DNA from: Phoronis australis
Lineage: Eukaryota > Phoronida > Phoronidae
Length of the DNA stretch: 64,000 nt
NCBI GenBank assembly: GCA_002633005.1
Contig: NMRA01000082.1
Coordinates: 536,576 to 600,575 of the forward strand
Direction: 5' to 3'
Shown here: one piece after another, positions 22,307-32,000 of the stretch
How the letters are laid out: the number at the start of each line of letters is the position of its first letter
Position numbering within the stretch: position 1 is the first letter of the stretch
Made by a program: the position numbers and the translations under genes
Notes under the pieces: generated by a model
What the model saw: only the letters and a program-made list of their open reading frames with translations
Database searches by the model: none
Told to the model about the DNA's origin: nothing

Positions 22307-22573
22307 GGACCAGTTCGCAGAGGGACCATCTAGAGTACACAAAAAGGCTGGCCTGGTCTGTCACGAGACCAAAAGTACACCTGTGCTTATTATCCCTATA
22401 AAAATAGTCGATCTGTCGCGTGACTAAACAGCACTTGCTGAGATAAATAGTTTAAAAAACACACGTTGGTAAAAACATCACAAGACTAGTTCGCCGAGGG
22501 ACCAGAAGTACACTGAAACTCAATATTTACACAAATCAAGCTGGCCTGGTCCGTCGCGAGACCTAAAGTGTAC
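22307..22573. repeat. Two-copy 176-bp tandem repeat
   Basis: The words ACCAGTTCGC-GAGGGACCA, GTACAC and GGCCTGGTC-GTC-CGAGACC occur at 22307-22380 and again at 22483-22573. The GGTC-cgtcg-CGAGACC part is nearly palindromic. No coding sense is seen. Confidence 0.6.
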
Positions 22574-22579
22574 TATGCA

Positions 22580-25100
22580 AAAATTTTGAATTGAAAACTT
22601 CTATCTAAACACTTTTTAATCCCCAGTTGTTGCTCATTCGTGTATTTTACAAATCTGGTGGTCAATTGCTGCGAGATGTTGTCTAGGAAGAGTTTTCGCA
22701 CGGTTCTGTAGTACTCACTGGAAGAAACAAATATTGAGTACAGATTTAACTGCGCACTATGTGAAATAGATTTTGGATATGAAGAAGATAGAGCCAAGTG
22801 GAAATACAAACCAAAATCAGTTTCTGTGCGCTCATAGACCCTCGGCTGTACTGGGTAAAATTGGCATGACCACAAATAATTTCTATTTCGTTTTCATTGT
22901 ATACAAGCATAAAAAAACGACATTATATACAAACTGTGTAGAATTATAACTTATTACCTGGGTGTTTCTGCAGGAACGTTAGTCCTATCCTTCTGTTGTA
23001 TAGACTACCGAGGAATCTGTATATCGGATCCGATGGTTTGCTCGTCTTGGAATCATTGTACCCAGATATCTTCGATGTTTGTTACCAACGCTTGCACTTC
23101 GTCAACTGCTGTGTCAATGAGCTTGTAAGCCTCTACAACGTCAGCATCTCATGTCGCAGATCAGTTGGCACTAAGCCTCTTGAGGTTACCAAGTCCATTC
23201 AAAAGACTTACATGAGCAAAAAAATTTGATCCGTTCATCATGGACTACTTCAAACCTTGACGATGTATCCCAGGACCTATTTGCATCTCTTGCAATTTTC
23301 GAAATAAACGCCCCAATGTCTGAACGTTTGAAACCCGAAGTACTAACATCAAATAAATGACCATGGGCATGGGCGTTTCATCGNGGCGTTTCATCGGGTG
23401 GGCCTTTCTGCGGAAATTCCCAGTATAGAAGACGGCAGTAGTGCTTATTGCAGGTAGAAAGACGGTAGGTGTTGAGGTCAGAACTAGGGCTTCTCAGGAG
23501 GCCTACTGAACATCGCAAGAGTCCCGCAGGACTTTGTTGTGAAAGTACAGCTTTCCCGCAATTTCTGATAATGTACACTGTTCGCGAATGCGGTCACTTT
23601 GTCAATGTGAGTGCCCCCTTGGTCATTCCTTGTATAGACATAACTTGTTAGAGTGTATCTTCAAACGGACTCGCTACCAGACCACGGCGCCCGCCACAAT
23701 AGCAATTCTTCGGAAAACGATTTTTTTTCATAAATATTACATGTACATGTACACTGTATGATATTGCGCAAGACAATTTTATTATACACCAGTCAAATTC
23801 GAGTTGCAAACGTGTGGAGTGTTATAGCATGACACGGCATGACAGATGAGATAAAAACGTTGCACGTCAATTTGCCTGAATACCAGGGTTGCGGCACCAA
23901 AGTATTTTCCGTAATCAAATCAAAACATATTTTAGAGTAACGAAGCTAGTTACCTAAAGAAATCAGCTATAAAGCTGCTCTTTCAGCGGTGGATCCATCT
24001 AAAATGCTTGGCTACTTCATAAGTGTTGACGCGTGTTTTGCCGATGAGCCACGAAGACTCGAAATGCATTGATTTTCATAACAGCAATTCACAATGCAAA
24101 AATTATATTTTCAGAGTGAACCCCCTCAATTTTTTCCAAGTTGGTTTACTTAGGCTTTACACACGCTGGCGATGCCGCTTTTGTTTTGCTGGAGACGTTT
24201 TCTTCATTTTTGGGTCCTAGCCCAAGGGGGGGTTTAAACTCCATGAACCCCCCCGTAGACCGCCACTGGAAGTGATAACAAAGTATTGCATCTCTGAGTC
24301 CATAAAGACACAAATACGCCAAAGGACTTTGGGACCTTAGTTTGGTCCCTATTTGGGACTGTTTCATGCAACCAGCCACTGATGCCCACGGACTCAATTC
24401 AATTGATGAGCGGCATTGTTACCTATGACATATACCTGTGCTCGTGAAATAAAATTAATCAATTTAAAGTTTTCTTTGTAAAAGAATGTAATATTTTGTG
24501 TAACCGAGAAAGTTCTTGCTTTTGGCAGAATGTCGCCTTACCGTTAACCACTTTTGCCACTCATGAAATTGACATACCCCATTGTGATTTTCTTCGCGAC
24601 ATTGCTGCATTTTTTGTTCGACTAGAAAGAAAGAATAAGGTGTTCGTGAGTTTTTGAGGTACACACTACTAAAAAACAGATAATGCCCGCTTTTGGATAT
24701 TACGCCAACAGTAATATCCTGTTCCACAAGAAAACGTGGCCAGGAATTTTTGTGTGTTACGGCGAGTGTTTTCACATGGACCAATCAAGGTGCCACCTTT
24801 TTATCCGTATGTCCTTCTTTTCAACTGCGTTGCCCTGCTTGTTAATTCTTGTATCTTGGCATCTATGCAACAGGTGTTCCAAATAGTATTGTCTCTTTCA
24901 TATGAAAATATACCTTCCAGAGTCCACTTTCTTTAGTAACGGAACTATCGTAGAATGTGTTCCAATGTCTCTGGTTTACTGTATTACTATTACTATTTTT
25001 ACTCGATCAAGAAATGAGTTCATTTCTAAATGTCTTCGTATAGTCCTAGTACACTGCAGCCAATGTAATCAGCTATTCACAGTACATTTCAGAGCTACGC
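22580..25100. other. Intronic DNA of the NTase/TPR gene with repeat remnants
   Basis: If the small exon joins the exon at 26294, this is intron. It holds a direct doublet GGCGTTTCATCG around an N at 23383, a CAGTGGCGGT-type repeat end near 24270, a partial MITE end at 24318-24378, and at 24612-24765 a diverged copy of 20258-20405. No exon-like frames with splice sites were found. Confidence 0.45.
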
Positions 25101-25139
25101 AACTGGTGTTTGCCCATTTTTATCTGTCAGAACATGCTT

Positions 25140-25510
25140 ACTGGAAATTACGCATAAATAGTTGGAATAAATTTTGTTGCATTCTGAATTTTTACTAAAG
25201 AACGTATTTGTATCGAACAGCATCAAAGGTCCAATTAAAATATAAAGATGTATAATTTCGGATTAGTGCCTGAATAAATTCTTCACAGCAACTGTGGGAA
25301 ATCCATATTCTAAAATTTTTGTCTTTATCAGTAAAATCCTTTTGAAACATTGGTTTAATAAGTCATTTATAGAATGTCTACTTCTGTGGTTCATTTCCGC
25401 TTGATGTCATTGATATACATTAAATCGTTTGATTTTAAAAGTTAATTAGTTGACTAAGTAATTCATTAATCAATATATTATTACATGAACGGCTTCATTA
25501 TTACATTTTG
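25140..25510. repeat. Dispersed duplicated block, copy 2
   Basis: Diverged copy of 14960-15370 in the same orientation, with the same order of anchor words and frequent small indels. Both copies end near a TTAATTAGTTGAC word followed by AT-rich DNA. Confidence 0.6.
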
Positions 25511-26293
25511 CTTCTGTTAAAACCAAACACTAGCAATCGCCTGCAGGCAATCTTCCGTTTCACATTGTTTGAAATAGTCCGATAACATACGATTTTTTTG
25601 GAAGAAAGTTTCGATGTTAACAGTTCTAATTTTATTTCATTTCTGCTTAACATAAATTCAACCCCAAGCCCCATATATCCTTGCAGCAAACAACAACGGA
25701 TCAACCAAACTCAAACAAGTCCCATGCATGCCCCGCCTGTGATAGACGTTGTCATTCCATTCTTACAGTTTTATGGCTTAAACTTTGCAACAGAATTTGG
25801 CAATAACAGATACACTTCGTCATCGTGAAAAATGTTAAAGAGTTGTTATTACAGGGTGTACCACGGTTTACAAAAATGATATCTTGCACTGTGATTTGAC
25901 TGGAAAAGGAAATACACGGACGAGATTTTAAATTCATGTTTACAAATGTTGTCGATATCGCTTGAAATGTCTACAGACCCATCATTTGGATGATCACCAT
26001 TCTTTGGAGGTGTTTGTTTTAGAACTAGCCAAATTACGCAATCAACTTAACGTAAGTGGAAGGTGATCGTACAAATATAAAATGTATGATTATAATTTGA
26101 GTGTTACCTCGTGAAAGCCATTTGCTTACTTGTGCTGTGTGAAGTCTATTAAATCTAACATTGCATTATTCTCCCGTGATTTTTAATCATGGCCCCCACC
26201 CCCGATACACGTTAGAGATTCAAAGAAAGATACAAAAACATTTTGAAATGAAACAACATTGATAGATATTAATGCTGACTCAACTCTTTTCAG

Positions 26294-27519
26294 GGCAACT
26301 TGACGATGAGGAACAACGGTTGGCGTCAGAATTACGGCAACTTTCTGAAGAAGATAGGGGTTCAATATTAGGTGGTAAGATACTTCAAAAAATGGGTGAC
26401 GTTTACATGAAGCGAGGCTTATTGCAGGGATGTGCACAGCACTTTGTTACGACCTCGGCGTTATACAATGCTGCGTTAATGCGATATAATGAGTCTGGGA
26501 TGAAACATCAAGTTGAAGCGTCAATGGAACAAAATGAACGAGCATTCTACAATATGATTTCAATATCAAATCATAAAATTCCAATGGAGTTTAGGTGTGA
26601 AATAAAAGAAGAATTGGACCGTATCAGGAAAGATATTACTCCGACAGCAAATCAGGTACTAGACAAATTTGCTAAAAACCTAAACATGGAAGCAGGAAAT
26701 GAAGAAAGAGTGATGGTGGAAAGGGGATTTGTTAAGGAAACGAGGAATGCTTTTGAAGGTTTGTGTACCAATTTGAAGGGATTTCACAACAGTCTTCTAT
26801 CAAAATGTCAAATGATATTAGGCCCGCCTCCCCAGGACTACACTGCCATGGCCATGGGATCATTAGCAAGGGGAGAGGCAACACCTTATTCAGACTTGGA
26901 GTGGGCCATTTTGGTAAAAGATGACGACCAAGATCTCGAGTACTTCAGAAACCTGGTTCGACTTATGCACATATTCGTTTTAAACATTGGAGAAACAAAT
27001 CTGAAGACCATGAATATTAAGTCACTCAATGATTATTTCACACCTGATGGGAACTGGTTCAGTGACACCGTTGTAGCTAGGGGAGTTGAATTTGATAGTG
27101 CAGCGCCTTTTGCTTGCAAAACGCCACTTGGAAGACCTGACAGAACCGGAAGACAAGGCATAGAATTGATAAAAACACCCAAACACATGGCTGCAATATG
27201 CGAAAGTGAAACCGCCTTTAAGGAGGGTTATAACTTCGATCGCGTATTGACGGTTACAACCAAACTCCATGGAGATGATCACCTTTTTGAAAAGTTCAGA
27301 CAGCTCAGAGCATATAATCAGGCTAAGGAAGACTCGAGTAGAAAGTACATTCAGGATATCCGTAATGTAGTGGATGAGTTCTTACCACAACTGAGTTTTC
27401 ACACGGATAACGCAGCAACTCATGACATTAAAAAAGAGATGTTGCGGTTGCCGACTTTGGTTGTCGTTTTACTGAAACCGTTATTCAGTTTGAATAATGA
27501 TTTTATTTGGATGAGATGA
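26294..27519 (+). CDS. NTase/TPR gene, large exon part 1: DUF294-like nucleotidyltransferase region
   Basis: The acceptor CTCTTTTCAG ends at 26293. The leftover G of the upstream exon makes the Gly of GQLDDEEQRL. The N-terminal part is helical (about 150 residues). The motif GSLARGEATPYSDLEWAIL at 26853-26909 fits the nucleotidyltransferase signature GS-x(n)-RGE-x(4)-SD-x-D/E; the second acidic position is Glu, as in DUF294-type proteins. The conserved tail includes DYFTPDGNWF, PLGRPDRTGRQGIELI and RVLTVTTKLHGDD. The product is probably cytoplasmic or membrane-tethered through its N-terminus; its substrate is unknown. The frame ends at TGA 27517-27519, right where the downstream frame takes over, so a one-base deletion near 27508 is the simplest explanation. 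It could be a real lesion or an assembly error. Confidence 0.7.
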
Positions 27520-29969
27520 TATCTGAATCCATATTGACATCCGATGGAGGGCATAATTTGCTTGTGGTCATTTCCATCGTGGCCCTTCTCAGACTCGTAA
27601 TGTACTCTAGTAAAGCAAGACAGCACGAAGTGTTTGTTTTATTTGGAAACTCAAACTCATCTGATCTGGGAAAATCTACCGTACCAGGATATAACAGATA
27701 CAAGCATTTGGTTATTCGATATTATTATTCAATGTTACCATTAGCTTATTTTGTAAGAAGTAAACAGTTAGTAGAGGCACGTACCAAGCGACAAATAGAT
27801 GACATGTTTTATGAAAGAAATCATTTAACAGAAGGTTTAATTGAATTTTATTGCCTCTCCAACGAACGTGCCAGAGAACAATTTTTTGCTCACATTGAAT
27901 CAGTTTCTGTAAATCCACACAAAAGAGAAAGGGAGGACGTAGTAGTTCAGCACAAAGGAAAGGATATTTTCTGTGACCACACAAACAGTACAGTACGGCG
28001 CTGCCTCTTCAATATCGGTGAAACCTACATGGCAGAAAAAAAGTTCGAAGAAGTTTTGAAATATAACTTACATACTTTCAGACTGATCTGGCGGAAACAC
28101 ATCACCAAAAGCAGATTCCCAATGCATAACTATGGTGATCAGGGGATTCATTCTATTTTGAATACGATTGGAAGCTTGCATGAAATGAACAAGAAAGAGT
28201 TGAAGTATACTGAATATGATGCTGTTGAAGTAACATGTATCGCAGATAGTCTTAAAGTTATCGGGAATGTCTGTACAGCTATGGCTATGCACAACTTGGC
28301 CATGATATACTACGAAGAGTCACTGAGTTTGAAGAGGAAGATATACGGTGATGGTGAGCATCCCGGTATTGCCACTCTTTTGAATAATATTGGGGGTGTG
28401 TATTACAGCATGAGTAAGTATGACCTAGCCTTACAATACCAGCAAGACTCACTGAGTATGACGAGGAGGATACACAATGATGGTGATCATCCCAGCATTG
28501 CCACAAGTTTGAATAATCTTGGGAGTGTGTATGAAAAGATGTGTAAGTACGACCTGGCCTTACAATTCTATCAACTGTCACTGGGTATGAAGAGGAGGAT
28601 ACACGGTGATGGTGATCATCCCAAAATTGCCATTAGTTTGTATAGCATTGGGAGTGTGTATCAGGAGATGCGTAAGTACGACTTGGCCTCACAATACTAC
28701 CAAGACTCACTGGATATGAATAGGAGGATACACGGTGATATTGATCATCCCGACATTGCCATTAGTTTGAAAGATATTGGGGATATGTTTAACAAGATGA
28801 ATAAGTATGAATTGGCCTTACAATACTACCGAGAGTCACTGGATATGAAGAGGAGGATACACAGTGATGGTGACCATGCCAACATTGCCACTATTTTGAA
28901 TAATATTGGGACTGTGTATTACAACATGTTCATGTACAACCTGGCCTTACAATACCATCAAGACTCACTGAGTATGATGAGGAGGATACACGGTGATGGT
29001 GATCATCCCAGCATTGCCAAAAATTTGCATAATATTGGGGATGTATATAACAACATGTGTAAGTACGACCTGGCGTTACAGTACCATCAAGACTCACTGA
29101 GTATGATGAGGAGGATACACAGTGATGGTGATAATGTCAACATTGCCACAAGTTTGAATGATATTGGGGATGTATATAAGGAGATGAGTAAGTACGACCT
29201 GGCCTTACAATCCTATCAAGACTCACTGAGTATGAGGAGGAGGATAAACGGTGATGGTGATCATCCCGACGTTGCCGCTAGTTTGAATAATCTTGGGAAT
29301 GTGTATATTAACATGTATAAGTACGATCTGGCCTTACAATCCTATCAAGACTCACTGAGTATGAGGAGGAGGATAAACGGTGATGGTGATCATCCCGGTA
29401 TTGCCACTCTTTTGAATAATATTGGGGGTGTGTATTACAGCATGAGTAAGTATGACCTAGCCTTACAATACCAGCAAGACTCACTGGATATGGAGAGGAG
29501 GATACACGGTGATGATGATCATCCCAGCATTGCCACAAGTTTGAATAATCTTGGGAGTGTGTATGATAAGATGTGTAAGTACGACATGGCCTTACAATTC
29601 TATCAACTGTCACTGGGTATGAAGAGGAGGATACACGGTGATGTTGATCATTTCAACATTGCCACTACTTTGAATTGTATTGGGGATGTGTTTAACAAGA
29701 TGAGTAAGTACGACCTGGCCTTACAATACTATCAACAGTTACTGGGTATGGAGAGAAGAATACACGGTGATGGTGATCATCCCAATATTGCCGCTTGTTT
29801 GGATAGCATTGAGAGTGTGTATAGGGAGATGAGTAAGTACGACATGGCCTTACAATCCTATCAAGACTCACTGGGTATGATGAGGAGGATACACGGTGAT
29901 GTTGATCATTCCAACATGGCCACTACTTTGAATAATATTGGTTCTGTGTATTACAACATGTCTATGTAG
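27507..29969 (+). CDS. NTase/TPR gene, large exon part 2: linker and TPR array
   Basis: The continuing frame reads DEMISESILTSDGGHN, then about 250 residues of helical linker (HEVFVLFGNSN, YYYSMLPLAYFVRSKQL), then a TPR array beginning about 28290. Each unit is 43 residues with the consensus HPxIATSLNNIGxVYxxM, KYDLALQYYQDSL and RRIHGDGD, the kinesin-light-chain/nephrocystin-3-like form of TPR. Thirteen full units are followed by a fourteenth interrupted at TAG 29967-29969, where other units have a Tyr codon (KYDLALQ). TPR arrays bind peptides or partner proteins, so the array is probably the recognition part and the nucleotidyltransferase-like domain the effector. This role split is inference. 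Confidence 0.75.
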   Translation: MDEMISESILTSDGGHNLLVVISIVALLRLVMYSSKARQHEVFVLFGNSNSSDLGKSTVPGYNRYKHLVIRYYYSMLPLAYFVRSKQLVEARTKRQIDDMFYERNHLTEGLIEFYCLSNERAREQFFAHIESVSVNPHKREREDVVVQHKGKDIFCDHTNSTVRRCLFNIGETYMAEKKFEEVLKYNLHTFRLIWRKHITKSRFPMHNYGDQGIHSILNTIGSLHEMNKKELKYTEYDAVEVTCIADSLKVIGNVCTAMAMHNLAMIYYEESLSLKRKIYGDGEHPGIATLLNNIGGVYYSMSKYDLALQYQQDSLSMTRRIHNDGDHPSIATSLNNLGSVYEKMCKYDLALQFYQLSLGMKRRIHGDGDHPKIAISLYSIGSVYQEMRKYDLASQYYQDSLDMNRRIHGDIDHPDIAISLKDIGDMFNKMNKYELALQYYRESLDMKRRIHSDGDHANIATILNNIGTVYYNMFMYNLALQYHQDSLSMMRRIHGDGDHPSIAKNLHNIGDVYNNMCKYDLALQYHQDSLSMMRRIHSDGDNVNIATSLNDIGDVYKEMSKYDLALQSYQDSLSMRRRINGDGDHPDVAASLNNLGNVYINMYKYDLALQSYQDSLSMRRRINGDGDHPGIATLLNNIGGVYYSMSKYDLALQYQQDSLDMERRIHGDDDHPSIATSLNNLGSVYDKMCKYDMALQFYQLSLGMKRRIHGDVDHFNIATTLNCIGDVFNKMSKYDLALQYYQQLLGMERRIHGDGDHPNIAACLDSIESVYREMSKYDMALQSYQDSLGMMRRIHGDVDHSNMATTLNNIGSVYYNMSM

Positions 29970-30212
29970 GACCTGGCCTTACAATACTACCAAGACTCAC
30001 TGGGTATGAGGAGGAGAATACACGGTGATGGTGATCATCCGGACATTGCCGCTTGTTTGAATAATGTTTGGTATGTGTATAATGAGATGTGTAAGTACGA
30101 TCTGTCCTTACAATACTATCAACTGTCACTGGGTATGAAGAGGGCGATACACGGTGATGGTGATCATCCCAACATTGACACTAGTTTGAATAATATTGGG
30201 ACTGTCTGTTAA
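28359..30212 (+). repeat. 129-bp coding tandem repeat (TPR units)
   Basis: Successive units begin at CATCCC or its variants every 129 bp (28359, 28488 and so on), 14 full units plus a partial one. Units 1-2 and 9-10 are almost identical: 28359-28454 and 29391-29486 match over all 96 bases, at a distance of exactly 8 units. This points to recent duplication or gene conversion within the array. Confidence 0.9.
29970..30212 (+). pseudogene. NTase/TPR gene, tail of TPR array beyond a stop codon
   Basis: After the TAG at 29967-29969 the same frame goes on with DLALQYYQDSLGMRRRIHGD, one more full unit and the start of another, ending at TAA 30210-30212. A single TAC to TAG change explains the interruption. 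Whether this tail is translated depends on whether the TAG is real. An AATAAA lies 120 bp downstream. Confidence 0.65.
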
Positions 30213-30331
30213 ATCACAATCAAGGTCCATATTCGAGAGTTGACTGTGTTACGGTTTAAAATAATTTTTGGTCACTTACCAAATGCCAACTGAATCTCAT
30301 TATGCAAAGCGGTCTTTAGTTGTGCAAATTT

Positions 30332-30337
30332 AATAAA
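30332..30337 (+). promoter_or_regulatory. Putative polyadenylation signal AATAAA
   Basis: AATAAA 120 bp after the last stop codon of the TPR frame, with no other coding sense nearby. A reasonable 3' end for the NTase/TPR transcript; a T/G-rich stretch follows about 30 bp later. Confidence 0.45.
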
Positions 30338-30794
30338 GAATCATCAAAATCGGACAATATTTGAGAAATTTATGCATGTTTTTTTCTATGAATTTCATAC
30401 ATTCTGAGCGTTACGAGTGGCCATTTTTAAAATAACAATTTTCAACTGTCAAAAGTAGAAAAGAAATTTATTTTATCAAATAAGCAGCTGTTTAGATATG
30501 ACTGGGGATAACGTAAGGCACATTCAGAGTCAATTAGATGAAGTTGTGAATAATCATTGAGAAATGGTAGGGTTCATCATAAAACAGGTACTCGTTACGA
30601 AATTTGTAAATTCTGTGTTTCTAAACTTCACCTACTGTAAAGAAGGTTAAAAACTAAAGCTCACACTCTGTAACGCAAAGAATTGCAAAATTTGTCAGCC
30701 TAGGCAACACAGCAAATTCTTCAATGTCTAAACATACCAAATGTTTGGATATTGAATGAGTTCTGCTATGTTGAAAATGGGCCAAAAAGGCCAA

Positions 30795-32000
30795 CAAAAT
30801 GTAATGTACGTACCCCCATGTGGAATTCAGTAACACAAATTGTCAATGCAAATGAAATTGTTGCTTTTTAAATAACAACATGGTGCTTATTATCACCAAA
30901 GAAAAATGAATGGCCATACAACATTATGTTACCATGTGATGCAGAAACAGTGATGTAGTGTACGTACCCCCTTTTGTAGTGTACGTACCCCCATGTTTAC
31001 AAATGCCATGACATTAAAACATCACTTGGTAAGTGAGGAACATTGGTCATACACAGTTTCCTTCTTAAAAATGTTAGGTTAAAAGAGTGTTTATTTCAAA
31101 TACATTTGTTTTGAGTGAAATATTAGCATTTGTGTAGTGTACGTACCCCCATATTTTAATTTGTGTCTATTTTCAAAGTATGGCAGATATGCACATGAAT
31201 ACTGTGATTTTTATTTTTTCTCTTTGAATTGGTTTAGTAAATCAACTAACTCTCAGTACATTCTTAGTATTTAGTTACAAACCTGACATGCCATTGAAGA
31301 GTAGGGTACGTACCCCTGTGTAGTGTACGTACCCCCATGTGAATAAATACCATGAAACAAAAATATCACACGGTAAGTAAGCAACACTTGTCATAGACAG
31401 CTTCCACCATTATAAATGCTAGGTTAAAAGGTTGTTAATTACAAATACATTTGATTTGGGTGAAATATTAGCATTTTTGTAGTGTACGTAACCCTATATT
31501 TTAACATGTGCCTGTTTTCAAAGAATTGTAGACAGATATGCCCACGACTGAATGCTGTACTTTTAATTTGTTCTCTTTGACTAGTGTAAGTGAACTAACT
31601 CTCGGTAGATTTTAATTATTTTTATAAACCTGAAAAGTCAATGAAATGTAGTGTACGTACCTTCAACCTCTGTGCTATAAAGCAATGCCCACAAGAATTT
31701 TTACACACTGCTGTTCACATGAACAATACTGATGTTTCCAAAATGAACACAGTCTGACAAAAATGGACATTAGCAAATTTGTGGACAATAAAATGCCACA
31801 CAGGACTTGGCTATTACTGGAAATCCTGAGAGTCAGGTCATGTGACAACTGATGTTGCAGAGGCAGGTTCTCTATCTCTCAAGACAACTTCAACTTGCAA
31901 CAAAACAACCAGTAGAGGCAGCACAAAACTCGAGACCATCCCATACATTTGTAACTTAGCCAAAATTTGACGTTGATTGACACGCGTAGTGTACGTACCC
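30795..32000. repeat. GTACGTACCCCC motif cluster with a 344-bp tandem repeat
   Basis: The word TAGTGTACGTACCCCCAT or a close variant occurs about nine times between 30800 and 32000 (for example 30976, 31137, 31302, 31320, 31484, 31650, 31986). Around it, 30976-31319 is repeated as 31320-31663, sharing TGAAATATTAGCATTT, CTAACTCTC and AGGTTAAAAG. Each unit holds the motif at its start and again near its middle. The core contains the palindrome GTACGTAC. No coding capacity. Confidence 0.8.

Noticed and set aside
28285-29613. Minus-strand open frames of about 100 codons in the TPR array
   Set aside because: They are antisense shadows of the 129-bp coding repeat, open because the unit length is a multiple of 3.
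30795-32000. CRISPR-like array
   Set aside because: Spacing of the short word is irregular, its flanks are themselves repeated, and the genome is eukaryotic.
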